Below are positions 35,301-46,309 of a stretch of 64,000 nucleotides of DNA, piece after piece. The notes under the pieces are model-generated. The model was not told where the DNA came from, did no database searches, and saw only the letters and a list, made by a program, of their open reading frames with translations. The stretch is from Glebionis coronaria. Taxonomy: Eukaryota > Streptophyta > Magnoliopsida > Asterales > Asteraceae. The stretch covers positions 524,298,618-524,362,617 of the forward strand of contig CM046882.1 of NCBI GenBank assembly GCA_025667525.1. Direction: 5' to 3'. Numbering within the stretch: position 1 is the first letter of the stretch; each line of letters starts with the position of its first letter. The position numbers and the translations under genes are program-made.

Positions 35301-37313
35301 GGGATGGCTAGGGAAAGGGTCGGAAATGGTCACAAGGATACCCCGGTTAGGTCAAATACATCTGAATAGACTCGCTCGCTCGCTCGCTCTCCCAGAGTAA
35401 CCTAATAGGGAAAACATCGTCTGTTTTTATACAAACCATTCACCAAACACTACACATTGACATTTCAAAGTATGCATTACGTCGAGCTACAAATGTCTGT
35501 CCAATCATTCGTAGAAACCCAAACTTTCCATACACAAAACTATTCTATCTAAACCATAAATAATATTTAAGCACAAATACTCCATACCTGACACGTATCA
35601 AACTAATTCATCAAAATAATACAACCCAATGAATCAGTTTGTACTCTACAGCTCTACTACTCTTGCATTTTATCTCATTTGCATCGCATTTTAATCATTC
35701 AAAATCGCCAAAATTCTAAACAAGATACAAACTTTACACAAACCCAAGAATCCAATTCCACAACATAAAAAGGACGACAAATTACCAATTTGCATTATAT
35801 TTCAATGATTGAAATATAGGAGTGGAAACAAGCCGAGCCCATGCGTGTCAAAGCTCTAGCTGGGCTCATGTTTGGGTATACCTGGGTTTCCGACTCGACA
35901 TTGCGAGCCGACTAATCCGAGGGCAACTCCCTTTTCGATAGCCCGGAGTCGTCCCAGGTGAACCTCCGTGGCCACCCCCAAATGTACACACCTAGTGAGG
36001 TTTGAACTATCGACCTCTTGTTTGAGAGTCAAGGACCGTATGGGCTTATATGAGCTTACACACGGCTTATGAGCTTATTTGTTTTTTGGCTTATATTCCA
36101 TAAGCCTCAATTTTCTGGCTTATTTTAATACTTATGGGCTTATATAAGTTTATTACTTATGACATAATAAACTTATATAAGCCCATAAGTCTCAAAATAA
36201 GCCGGAAATAATAAACTTATATAAGCCCATAAGTCTCAAAATAAGCCGTAAAAATAGAGGCTTATGAGATATAATCCGAAATCAAATAAGCTCATAAGCC
36301 CACATAAGAACTTAAACAAACCTAAACGAAATGACGGTTTGTTAAGCACACTAAGCTCAAGCTCATTTATTTGTGATAAGCTCATTAATATATGCTGTAG
36401 CTCCGATGTCTTTGTTGAAGCACTCCCTTTACCCTCAAATTAGGCGATAGGAGTGTGACTGTCTACACCCTAACTCCCCCATACCCCACCCCAGCAAGAC
36501 GTGATACACAATATATCTATATCGATACTACATATAAAGGGTTTACACCCTTTTCTTTTGTTAAATGTTGAAAAATTAAGAAAACTATATATGGAATCCA
36601 TAATTTCATTCGGTCTAAAAAGTGTGTAATACACAAATATCGTTTATAACCCAAAAACTAATTTTTATCACTAAAACTATCTCGCGCTATAAAATCAGAT
36701 GCAAAAACTTTAGAAAGTCTCGGGTTTAGCTATACACTGAAGGGTGAATTGGGGCATAGGGGTGTGATGGTCTACATCCTAACTCCCCCATACCACGCCC
36801 CGCCCGCACAGTACTAGGTATTTTTGTGCTACAGAATCTAAAATACTGTACTTTTAATGCTTGTTTATGCTCGCGAACCTAACCGACATTCGCTCGTCTA
36901 CACTCCCATAATTTCCAAACAAGATACAAACTTTACAAAAACCCATAAACCAAATTACACAAACATCCAAAAAGAATGATTACCAACTTAATTCTTGGAT
37001 CAACTTGATGCAAGAAAGTATCAGGTTTAGATATAAACTGACAAATAGGACCAGAAGTAGCTCCTGCAATAGACCTCAGTATTTTGTCAGCTGATATCAC
37101 ATTCTTGGGTATCATTTTCTCCCATTTTGCTTCATTTTTTTCACTGCTGCATTTGATTTTGAAATGGGTTTTGTGATGGAAGTGAAGGTGTGAGGTTTTG
37201 GGGGTGTTTGGGTTTGGGTTTGGGTTTTGGTGATGGAGGAGGAAGATAAGGGTGGTGGTGTTCTTGGAAGAGAGTGTTGTGAGTGGGTGCGTTTGGGAGA
37301 GTTGGATGTTCAT
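32314..37313 (-). CDS. ABCI12: ABCI12-like protein, chloroplast EcfT/CbiQ family membrane protein
   Basis: Seven exons on the minus strand by my splice model: 37313-36984, 34297-34181, 34075-33839, 33354-33190, 33113-33038, 32896-32832 and 32466-32314. All have GT donors and AG acceptors; they total 1143 nt, giving 380 aa, close to what I recall for Arabidopsis ABCI12. The first about 55 residues are rich in Ser, Thr, His and Asn, like a chloroplast transit peptide. The body starts near TFLHQVDPRIKL and is hydrophobic (LVLVVLPARSHIYMRFGL; ALLSGILFLMLGLG; LTLLLSLRFINLVF). The C-terminal region has AMTVRGFRG, matching the A-x-x-RG coupling motif of EcfT/CbiQ energy-coupling subunits, then a last membrane segment ending in EYILV. 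The family forms the membrane part of ECF-type uptake systems; the substrate in plastids is not shown by sequence. Introns 1 and 6 carry transposons, but the reading frame is unbroken. Confidence 0.9.
32493..32710. mobile_element. MITE in ABCI12 intron 6
   Basis: The inverted ends GAGAGTGTTTGGGACTGCTT and the reverse complement of AAGTAATCCCAAACACCCCC agree at most positions. The interior is palindromic, with repeated GCAGATAAGCAG words. The flanks are TTA and TAA, so the exact duplication is unclear (TA or TWA). Confidence 0.6.
34428..34961. mobile_element. Mutator-like MITE in ABCI12 intron 1
   Basis: An 11 bp perfect duplication GATGACACCTG (34417-34427 and 34962-34972) flanks a 534 bp segment. 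Its ends are inverted repeats rich in AAAAAGCGCG and GAGGCG. A 9-11 bp duplication is typical of Mutator-like elements. No transposase is present. The GC-rich termini contain many short CGCCTCG repeats. Confidence 0.75.
35238..35370 (+). mobile_element. tRNA-derived SINE-like insertion in ABCI12 intron 1
   Basis: The A-box-like TGGCCTAGTGGTC (about 35251) and B-box-like AGGTTCAAACT (about 35284) are correctly spaced for RNA polymerase III. A (TCGC)n microsatellite follows at about 35372-35390. The target duplication is not clear. A further decayed tRNA-like segment in the other orientation (GGTTTGAACTATCGACCTC) lies at about 35999. Confidence 0.55.
36117..36247. repeat. Long foldback with duplicated arm in ABCI12 intron 1
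   Basis: Arms 36117-36155 and 36165-36203 are 39 bp each with two mismatches and a nine-base loop. The right arm is then repeated at about 36209-36247. The surrounding 36030-36320 is full of CTTATAAG-type words, as in a foldback MITE. Confidence 0.8.
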
Positions 37314-37445
37314 TTGGGATGTTTGTTTTCAAATTTTTATTTAGTCAAGAAGAATATATAAGGTGTTTAGTGAGAGATGCACATAATTAAGTGAGAGGTT
37401 TATGATTGGATGTTTATTAAAGAGAAAATTTAAAGGTAATAAAAA

Positions 37446-37745
37446 GACTAATTAAAAGATATGTTATTATGTGAATATTTTTTTTTAAATGTATGTGGTT
37501 ATATAATATTTAGAGGGAGGGAAACAGTGGGGTCAAAAGGTGGTGTGGAACTATGGGATTAGAAAAACGAATGGCGCGTCACTCTGTGGGTTGGCGTCAT
37601 GACTATCAGTCTACACCAAACGATTTTTGTTCTTTTTTTAATTTAGCTCCCTATGACACCAAAAATACATTTATAGCATCATAAATCACCGATGACACTG
37701 AAAACTGGTGTCATAGCATTTCTGGTACCATAATCCATTTTACAA
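37446..37745. repeat. Direct repeat flanking plastid DNA, left copy
   Basis: It starts at ACTAATTAAAAGATATGTTA and runs through GCGTCACTCTGTGGGTTGGC to GGTGTCATAGCATTT. It matches 38211-38515 at most positions. ATGACACC/GGTGTCAT words recur near the right part, resembling subterminal repeats of CACTA-type transposons, but no CACTA terminus was found. Confidence 0.7.
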
Positions 37746-37837
37746 ACAATCACGCGGTAGACTTTTCCATAGCCCAATACTCAAAGAATATATATAAGAA
37801 GGTGTTTTAAGTGAGAAATGCTAAAATCACGCGGAAT

Positions 37838-38175
37838 TGGGATATGGATGGAATATAATGAAAGAGAGCCACTTCGAGGTTTGCTAACTACGAAGAAGTT
37901 CTAGGAGTTTCGAAGAAGCTTCGAGCTCATATTGGTCATGGGTTGAGAACGGGAATGGAATTCTATGAGATAGAATCTCCCGTTGTTCCTCAGTAGCTCA
38001 GTGGTAGAGCGGTCGGCTGTTAACCGATTGATCGTAGGTTCGAATCCTACTTGGGGAGATTTGAAAATCACCGCCAACGCCCCAGTGTAGGTCCGAGATA
38101 CTCCTTTGTTCCATAGCCCTGTGGCTATTTATAACTATCCAATTAAGAATTCTCAGATTTACTACATAAATATAT
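37838..38175 (+). other. Nuclear plastid DNA insertion (NUPT) around trnN-GUU
   Basis: The sequence before and after the tRNA (for example GAAAGAGAGCCACTTCGAGG, TTCGAAGAAGCTTCGAGCTC, and after the tRNA CATAGCCCTGTGGCTATTTA) is recognised as the plastid inverted-repeat spacer near trnN-GUU. Several substitutions relative to the plastid sequence as I recall it suggest an older transfer. Confidence 0.75.
37987..38058 (+). tRNA. trnN-GUU: tRNA-Asn (GUU), plastid-derived copy
   Basis: 72 bases with TCCTCAG / TTGGGGA acceptor stem, D-arm GCTCAGTGGTAGAGC, anticodon GTT at 38019-38021 and T-arm GTAGGTTCGAATCCTAC. No CCA is encoded. Folding is intact, but as part of a nuclear plastid insertion it is probably not a functional nuclear tRNA gene. 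Confidence 0.8.
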
Positions 38176-38210
38176 TCACACAATTATGTGAAATATTTTT
38201 TATTAAATGA

Positions 38211-38515
38211 GAAACTAATTAAAAGATATGTTATTGTGTGAATATTTTTTTGTAAAATGTATGTGGTTATATATCATTTAGAGGGAGGGGAACAGTGGTG
38301 TCAAAAGGTGGCGTCGAACTATGGGATCAGAAAAACGAACGACGCGTCACTCTGTGGGTTGGCGCCATGACTACCAGTCTACGCCAAACGATTTTTGATT
38401 TTTTTTAATTTAACCCTAATGACACCAAAATTACATTTATAGCATCACCGATGTTACTGAAAACTGGTGTCATAGCATTTTAAGGTATCATAACCCATTT
38501 TGCTAACGTGACATC
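38211..38515. repeat. Direct repeat flanking plastid DNA, right copy
   Basis: Second copy of 37446-37745 with scattered substitutions, followed by more ATGACACC words (to about 38555). Confidence 0.7.
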
Positions 38516-38904
38516 ACTTTTTAGTTATGACACCAAATTTATGACACCACCGTTCCTTGTGCTCTTAGTTTTTTCATTAAGTTTAGAGCACTATAAAATC
38601 ATTGTTTTGAATTAAATAAAATGTTCTTACAATAATACTATTTTTAATATCAACATTTGCCATAACATCATAAACACTCTTTTCTTTTATCACATTGTCA
38701 AGTTTGATGTGTGAGTCGCGTTTTCGTGTCGTGTTTTGGAGACGATGCCATCATAAAACGCTCAAACCTTGCTCTTGGAGATTAAATACACCAACCTTCC
38801 CTAACGCCTTAATTTGTTAACGAGAGTTATATTAAAAAATGTTCGTTAATGAGGTGGGATTATTGTTCGTCACGTGCTACCCATCTTGAAAGTTTATAGA
38901 CTTA
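38516..38904. other. Intergenic, nothing recognised
   Basis: AT-rich spacer between the direct repeat and the Copia LTR, without ORF or clear repeat structure beyond the ATGACACC words at its left edge. Confidence 0.45.
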
Positions 38905-39715
38905 TATTTAATAGTCGTGTGATAGGATCGAACTCGAGATTACGGGATTGCACACAATACGTAAAGAGTTAATTTAATTAATAAATATATTTATTTATTA
39001 ATTTATTTAATAAATATATTTATGTATTTATTAAATTAAACCGAGATGTAACTTTAACGATCGTTAAATAATTAAGAGTTAAGTATTAACGAGCGTTAAA
39101 TAAATATATAGTAAGTAGAAAAAAGGAAAGAAGTTTGGAAGATTCCGGAACACCCCTAAGGGGTGTTTTGGTCGGTCGGTTAAGGGGAAAAAGGAAGGGG
39201 AAAAACTTCCTTTTATTTTTTTTTGGATAAATGCTTATGCCTATATAAACAAATCCTTCTCCCCATAATTCAATACACAAAAAATCTTTCTCCCCTCCTT
39301 TCTCTTTGTAGTCGATCGTAGAAAGAAACCCACAAAGGGTTTTGGTTGGTTTTCTTGGTTGATCGTTTTACTTACAATCTAGTCCTAGCCCCTCTCTAGG
39401 GTTGTTGGGTAGATTAATTACAAGCGTTGTAGCTCGGTTTTCACGTGCTAGAATCACGGTTAGCTCGTTGTATTACGTGTGTACAAGATCGTAATATAGT
39501 CTTACTTTAGACTATATCTTGGTGGTGTTCGTTATAAACCCTAGTTGGTGATTTGTTCTTCGTCTTGCGGATTTGCTTTAGCGTAAAGGTATGTAACCCT
39601 AATTCGATTAATTATAATTGTGTTATTATTATGATCTTGTTAAATCGCTTCCGCTATATGTGTTTTGATCTCGTTTAGGGTTTTATATAATTGTTATGAT
39701 GTTAATAAACCTTTA
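38905..39715 (+). mobile_element. 5' LTR of Copia element, left end approximate
   Basis: It contains an AT-rich start, the palindrome AACACCCCT / AGGGGTGTT (39149-39157 and 39159-39167), a TATA box CTATATAAAC (39241-39250), and a block GCGTAAAGGTATGTAACCC near its end. The start is placed by comparison with the related LTR at 6859. Confidence 0.5.
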
Positions 39716-39716
39716 G

Positions 39717-39730
39717 TGGCATCGAGAGCC
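39717..39730 (+). promoter_or_regulatory. Primer-binding site, degenerate tRNA-Met type
   Basis: TGGCATCGAGAGCC follows the LTR. It resembles TGGTATCAGAGCC with changes. Confidence 0.5.
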
Positions 39731-40850
39731 GTTTTAACATGTTATAATTATCGAAAATCTAAAGTTTTTTAACTAGTAATTGTTTTGAGTTAAAACTACA
39801 TGTTTGTTAGGTTTTCTTAAAATTAGGGTTTTGTTTTTAAAAATTTAGGGTTTTGGCCGAATTTTTAATAAAAAAAAGGAATTGTTTTGAAACCCTAAAT
39901 TACATGTGGGATAATTTTAGATTAAACTGCATGATTAATTGTTATGTCATGTATGGTTATGATCCATAGAGATTTAATTGTTAAGATTTATGGGGAGTCC
40001 ATGATTACGTGCATGTTTTCATGGATCATAAAATTATATGTTTATATGATTTTATGTGCTACGTGATTATTTGATTCAATAAATCTAGAATTATGGAAGA
40101 CTTTTATATGAATATAAAGACATGGATTTGATGATTATTGAATAAATCGTATGCATGTGGCTATTTGATTTATTTGTTGCACATATAAATGGTCATTATG
40201 TGTTTATGATTTAGTTTTTTTTCTTGTTTATATATAAAATTATTGAATTATTGTAAACAATGGTTTTTTTATGAAAAGAAATAATATGGACTAAATCATA
40301 TTAAAATAATGATTTGTTAGAGATCTAAATTACATTAGATTAAGTTGATTGGTGAATTGCAATAATAATCTAACGGTCTACTCCTTTTGACAAACTATAA
40401 AGTGGGCATAACGCACCGTTGGTCATGTACCCGGTTAAGGAAGGAGGTGTTATGGCATTAGTCGCTGACCAAATTCCCGGCTCGCCTGTGCGTCAAATTG
40501 AAATTACCTACGATTATTAATTGAATTATACCTTAAGGGTGATTTATCACAAATTCACATCCGAAACACAATGAATAAGGGTATTGATTTGTGCGTAGCC
40601 GAGTTCTAGCAAAAGTACGTTCTAAATAGTTGTGGATAAATTCTTTAATTGGTTTAACCAATACCTCAACATAATTTATGTAGAAATTTAGTCTCGTGAA
40701 GAAGTTTTCTAAATGTTTTATTAAACTTATGCTATGGAGTTGTATGCATGCTTCTCTATACATTGATTTTGACATCAAACTTAAGACGAATGCTCCTAAT
40801 TGACGAACACTTGAAATTACTTCGTCATCAAATGAGATTTTTGGGTGATG

Positions 40851-41082
40851 TTTTTTTTTTTTTTTTTTTGGTAACCATGATTTCTGACTCATTGGCTGAC
40901 TAATCCACGGGGTTTGAGCCCACCGCCACACAGACTCAAACCAGGTAAAGCCATCCCTTTTCAGGAGGTTGGCGTGGCCACTTCAAGGTTGTTTGCACCT
41001 AGCAGGAATTGAACTTGAGACCTCACATACTTTGGAGTGATAGCCATAAATCTTTTTGCCACTAGGCCACCCTTGAGTGGTT
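40851..41082 (-). mobile_element. Complete tRNA-derived SINE with 14 bp target duplication
   Basis: A perfect duplication ATTTTTGGGTGATG (40837-40850 and 41083-41096) flanks it. On the minus strand it has an A-box TGGCCTAGTGG (41069-41059), a B-box AGTTCAATTCC (41015-41005), a body and a terminal A-run of about 20 (the T-run at 40851-40869). It sits in the Copia leader. Fragments of the same SINE occur at 30728 and 31782. Confidence 0.85.
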
Positions 41083-41487
41083 ATTTTTGGGTGATGTTGT
41101 GATGGAGAGAAAACCAATTGTAGAATGAGAATTCGTATGATGGTTTTATGTTACTCAGATTAGATGACTTAATTAAGTTACTCAGTGAGATCTGGAAACT
41201 TAATGCATTCAGAAGGGATGAAACATGTTTATAATGCAAAACGTTTTTTTTTTCAATGTAAATCCCTTAAATATCTAAAAGTTAAAAATTGTTTGTCAAT
41301 TGAATTGTTCGACAAGTCGCTATATTGAGGACATTCATTACTAGCACATCAACTGATGTAATGGATTTATGTCAATATAGTTCTAGGATTCAAGGAAAAT
41401 ACTATGGTTTATATACCGGGGTAATTTTATTTTCTTGAAAGTATTTTATTATCAAAAATACTAATATTTGAGATTATTTCTATAGAA

Positions 41488-42675
41488 ATGGCTCAACCCG
41501 AAAACAATATGACTATAAGTTATGCGTTCAAAGGTTTCTTTAATCGTCCTAAACTTACTGGCCCAAACTTCGATGATTGGATCGCTCACTAAGAATTGTC
41601 TTGAGAGTAGCGGGTACTATCGATATCTTGACTACTCCTTATCTGGAGGATCTTGCTGAAGGAGCATCTGACACGCAAAGGCTTGAACACGCTCCTAATA
41701 TTAAGAAGCACTCTGAAGTGGTTGCCTTAATGTTAGAAAAAATGGCTCCTCCACTTCAACAAAAGTATGAGCTATTTTCACCTAAGCGAATGCTTGATGA
41801 GCTAAAGGTTATGTTCGAGAAGCCGCAAGCTGTGGAGATCTACAACTTGGTAGATGCTTTGCATAGCTGCAAGCAAGCTCCTGGAAAGTCTGTAAGTGCC
41901 CATTATATGAAGATGAGGGGTTATATGGAACATCTCATTGCACTAGAACAACCCAATGATCATAATATGGCTATCAACTTGATCAATAGGTCCCTTAACA
42001 AGGACTTCAATGATTTCGTTCGAAACTATAATATGCATTGCACGGGGAAGACAGTCAATGATTTGCATGCAATGCTCATTGACTATGAAAAGGGGTTGAA
42101 AGACAAGGCATCTACCGTTACGCCTTATGTACTAACCATACAAAAGGGTAGGGTGAGTAAGCCAAAACCGCAAACGAACAAGAAGAAAGGCAAAGGCAAG
42201 GGTGATAAGGGCAAGCAAGTTGTGACTTATTCGAAACCTAAGCAGAACTTTGTCAAGAAGAATAAATCTTATAAACATGAGACTTGTCACCATTGCAAGG
42301 CAAGTGGTCACTGGAAGAGGAATTGCCCTTTTTACCTCGAAGAATTGCGAGAAATAAAGAAGAAGTCTGAGCAGAGCGCTGCAGCTTCAGGTACTTTATT
42401 TATGATTAAATTGTTCAATTTAACATACAAATTAAATTCCAGGGTATATGATACGGGATGCGGTATTAACATTTGTAATACGCTACAGGGGTTTAATCTG
42501 GAAAGGAAGATATCCTATGGGGAACAATTTCTGCAAGTGGGCAATGGCGCACAATCAGCGGTTGAAGCTATAGGAACATTTAATCTAGTTTTACCTTCGG
42601 GTTTAGTACTGATTTTAAATGATTGTCATTATGCACCTACAATTTTTAGGGGTGTTATTCCTTTTCTTGTTTGTT
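41488..42675 (+). pseudogene. Copia gag and protease, one early frameshift
   Basis: ATG 41488 starts MAQPENNMTISYAFKGFFNR, and about 30 codons later (after FDDW, near 41580) one base appears lost; the frame then continues open as RSLRIVLRVAGTIDILTTPY for over 360 codons. The gag domain is followed by a Lys-rich linker, a zinc knuckle CHHCKASGHWKRNC (CX2CX4HX4C), and a protease with VYDTGCGINICN holding the D-T-G active site. The lost base is inferred from the family pattern W-Y-x-x-L-R. Gag packages the RNA; the protease matures the polyprotein. Confidence 0.8.
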
Positions 42676-44205
42676 AAATAATGGATTTCTTCACACGATT
42701 GGTAATAATGGGATTTCTGTTTGAAAAAATGGTATTTTCTATTTTAATGCAATTTATGTGAATGGTGTGTTTGAAATCGACATGCATGATAATGAATCCA
42801 AGAATAATAAATCTGTCTTTAGCATGAGTAAGAAGAGAAAGTTTGACAAGAACTCTTCTTATCTTTGGCATTGTAGACTTGCCCATATTAGGAAGACTTG
42901 TATACAAAATCTTCAACGTGAAGGTCTTTTGGAAAATATCAATGATGAATCATTTGATAAATGTGAGTCTTGTATCTCTGGAAAGATGACCAAGAAACCT
43001 TTTAATAACAATATTGAAAGAGCTACTTATCTACTTGGACTAATACATACTGATGTGTGTGAACCACTTAAGCATGTGTCAAGGAAAGGTGCTAGCTACT
43101 TCTTAACATTTACGGATGATTATAGCCGTTATGGTTATGTTTATTTACTTAAACATAAATATGAGGTATTTGAAACATTCAAAGTGTTTAAAGCAGAAGT
43201 AGAACTGTAATTAGGGAAGAAGATTAAAGCTCTTCGTTCTGATAAAGGTGGTGAATATTTAAGTGAGAATGGAATTGTTCAGCATCTTACTTCTCCCTAT
43301 ACTCCACAACAAAATGGGGTATCTGAAAGGAGAAATCGTACATTTTTAGATATGGTACGATCTATGTTTAATCTTACAACTATATCTTTATCATTTGGGA
43401 TTATGCTCTAGAATCTGATGTTCGCATTTTAAATATGGTTCCCACAAAGAAGGTCGATATGACACCATATGAACTATGACATGGCAAGAAGCCATATTTT
43501 TCTTATTTAAAGGTCTGGGGTTGTGAGGCGTATGTGAAACATGACTCGGGTGACAAACTTTAACAACGATCTGTAAAATGTATCTTTGTAGGATACCCTA
43601 AGGAAACTATGGGTTACTACTTTTATTATCCACCTGAGAACAAAGTGATTGTTGCTAGGTATGGAGACTTCCTTGAATTTGATCTTGTAAATAAAGAATT
43701 CAGTGGGAGAAATTATGATCTTGAAGAGAGTCATACATTACCTTCTAAAACACTAGCAATGTAATTCCTGTAGAACCAGAAAGTCTGGCGGTTCCACCGG
43801 AATTATTTCCTCTGCGTAGATCCGCAAGGATTAAAAATGCAAATAGCAATATATGTCTTAACATAGAGGATGATGATGGGTTAGGGGATCTTGGTGAACC
43901 CGCTAATTATAAATCCGTCATACTTGATCCTAAGAAGGATAAGTGGATGGTTGATATGGATGAGAAAATGAAATCCATGAAAGTAAATGATGTTTGGATT
44001 CTTGTAGAACCACCACCGAATGCTAAAGTAGTGAGACATAAGTGGATATACAAGAAGAAAACCGACATGGACGTAAAAGTACAATCCTATAAAGATCGTT
44101 TAGTAGCTAAAGGTATTACTCAAACTTTTGGCGTAGACTACGAGGAGACATTCTCTTGTAGCAGACTTAAGAGCTACTAGGATTCTCATAGTTATAGCAG
44201 CATGC
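42676..44205 (+). pseudogene. Copia pol: integrase and start of RT, broken
   Basis: The HHCC zinc domain reads LWHCRLAHI...CESCISGKM (about 42865-42990). The integrase core keeps all three acids of the DDE triad: IHTDV (about 43045), RSDKGGEY (about 43235) and NGVSERRNR (about 43315). Stops and frameshifts follow at about 43208, 43410 and 43560. The linker ends in WMVDMDEKMKSM and reverse transcriptase begins VNDVWILVEPP, KVVRHKWIYKKK, VDYEETFS, then VADLRATRILIVIAA in another frame before homology ends at about 44205. Confidence 0.8.
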
Positions 44206-44544
44206 TGATATGGGTGAAATCTCATATCAATTATATCATAATTAACCCTAAAACACAAAGCAAAATACCTGATTTTGATTTATAAAAGCAGTATTATGGG
44301 TATACTTTGTTGTTTGTGCTTGTGTAGGTAAAAAGATATAGATATGAAGCAAACAAGGAAATCAAGCCCTTATTGTTGAAGAAAAGACAAAAGGAGGATG
44401 AAAAGTGACAAGTCAAACAAAGTCAAATGACCTTTCTTGACAACTTTGAAAGTAGAAGGACTAAAAGTGCAAATTTGGAAAAAAAAAGTCAAGAACAAAG
44501 TCAAACATGGTAATATAGAGATTTTGGTTCTTGAAGATTTTGTC
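44206..44544. other. Unassigned junction between Copia and Tat/Athila-like LTR
   Basis: No ORF. The wording (AAGTCAAACAAAGTCAAATGAC, AAGGACTAAAAGTGCAAATT) resembles upstream parts of Tat/Athila-like LTRs such as 26550-26720 (reverse), so it may be a fragment of another LTR in the plus sense. It could not be placed. Confidence 0.35.
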
Positions 44545-46309
44545 TAATCGAATTGACCATGGTTCAAGTGTGACTCAGTTGTTCTTGGTAAAAATAAAGA
44601 AAGTTGAGTATCTATTTTAAAATAAAAATGAAAGCTTTAGGAATTATAACTAAAAATAAAGGCTTTTAAAGATAAATGATGAAAAAACTTGACAAAATGT
44701 AAACTTGAAATTAAAACTTTATATAAACGTAAACTTGAAATTTAAACTAAGATAAAACACGTTAAAATAATGCTTAAGAAAAATAGCGGGAAAAGTAAGT
44801 TCAAAAACTAAAACAAATCGGGAAACCAAAATAAATCTAAGTCGGAATGCAAACTCTACACAATTCGGAATGTTGACTATTGTGGACCTTATCCGGAATC
44901 AACCTTCACCACACAATTCGGAATACTCTTGATCCAATCCGGAATACAGATCTTCGAACTAATCCGGAATCCAAGATTGCTACTTATCCGGAATGTAAGT
45001 GTTGGTCTAATCCGGAATATGATTCTTGGACTCAATCCAGAATCCTGTTTGTGCTTATCCGGAATAAGCTTATCCGGAATAATACTTACTCTAATCTGGA
45101 ATGTTTACCATTTTCTCTTATCCGGAATCTGCCCTTCTTTCACAATCCGGAATAAGTTTCAACTGTTATCCGGAATGTTGGATTTGCTACCAATCCGGAA
45201 TATCAAGCAATACAAGCTATCCGGAATACTTTCTAAGCCTTATTCGGAATGATACTTTGTAAGCTATTCGGAATACTATGATTTTGCATGCAGTTCGGGA
45301 TACTAGGGTTTTGAAAACCCGGATAAGAACAAAAATTAAGCTAAATGAAAATAAGCCAAAATCTAATAAGCACTTACCAAAACTTTAACCAAAATGATTT
45401 TTAGAAAAAGTAAATAAGCTACAATTCAAAAACTTTTAAAATACTAAATAATCAAAATATTTATAATCAACGTTTTTTATAAAAATATTAATCTAACAAA
45501 TCAACTTATTTAAAAATAAGAAAAACATAAATATAAGCAATAAGCACAATAATCTAAAACATAAAACACACCAAATCAATAAACACAATCTAATAAGCAA
45601 ATCAATCATACAATCAACATGAGTAAGCAAACTACATGATTAATGAAACAAAACAATAGATTATGATTAAGAAAGGAAGAATGAGAATTAACTAAAAAGC
45701 TTTGAATTAATTAAGAAGATTAAGATTCAATTACAAGATTAAAAAGATGAAGGATTAAGCAAACATGAGAGAAAATTCTAGAGAGAGAAAGTAACACCTA
45801 CTCCTAATTACCTATTAAAAGCTAAAAATGAAAAACTAACTCCTCCTAATGAAGATTAGGAGGGTATTTATAGGAGAAGGGGAGGGTGTTGTTGCTTCCT
45901 TGTTTCTCTTGTCTTCTCGTCTTTTTAAATAACTCGTCTTTCTCGACTTTGTCTCGGGACTAGTCGAATTATAACATGAACTCGTCTTCTAATTTTCTTC
46001 TTTTAGTAGACTTGGTTCTTCAGCTTCGTTAAACTTCCGTCTTTAGACTTTTTCTTCGATAAATCTTCAGAATAGGCCTTTGACTTCCGTTCTTCTTGCA
46101 CTTTTGATCTTTTGACTTCGTCTTTTGTATTTTTCTTCGATAAAAGCCCGTGAAAGCCCGTGTTTTCTTCCTTTTTCATATTTTTGTCCTAAAACACAAT
46201 AAAAACAAAAACCACACATAATTCCGCCTTGTATGACATTAAATACACGTTTTGGTCTTGTTATTATTATAATTAAGTGGTAAAAGGATAAGTGTTTTCA
46301 CACTTATTA
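44545..46309 (-). mobile_element. LTR, minus strand, with ATTCCGGAT array
   Basis: It shares its start, the CGTGGTTTGTGTTTTTGTT block (about 46218-46225 reverse), TATA region, CCTCCTAAT/ATTAGGAGG hairpin (45842-45850 and 45855-45863) and motif array with the plus-strand LTR at 47745. The two form a large inverted repeat about 1.4 kb apart. Confidence 0.75.
44841..45303 (-). repeat. ATTCCGGAT motif array (copy 1)
   Basis: About 19 copies of ATTCCGGAT(A/T) or close variants (ATTCCGAAT, ATTCCAGAT, ATTCTGGAT) read on the minus strand. Most steps are 22-26 bp. The roughly 15 bp between motifs is different each time and does not match the spacers of the other array at 48668. Confidence 0.85.

Larger units (their letters stand above)
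38905..44205 (+). mobile_element. Copia retrotransposon, 3' truncated in RT
   Basis: It has a 5' LTR (about 38905-39715), a primer site (39717), a long leader carrying a SINE, gag (41488-42400), protease, integrase and only the start of reverse transcriptase (to about 44205). The rest of pol and the 3' LTR are missing. Lesions are few enough that all domains up to RT are easily read. The same family supplies the LTR-leader fragment at 6859-9490. Confidence 0.75.

Noticed and set aside
37987..38058. A functional nuclear tRNA-Asn gene
   Set aside because: Flanks match the plastid trnN region, so it is a plastid DNA insertion; nuclear expression is not supported.
37446..38560. A CACTA transposon, because of repeated GGTGTCAT/ATGACACC words
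   Set aside because: No CACTA terminal repeat or 3 bp duplication could be located; kept only as a remark.
44880..45252. Repetitive plus-strand ORFs with recurring IRN/NPE words
   Set aside because: They are translations of the noncoding ATTCCGGAT array, read on the strand opposite to the LTR.
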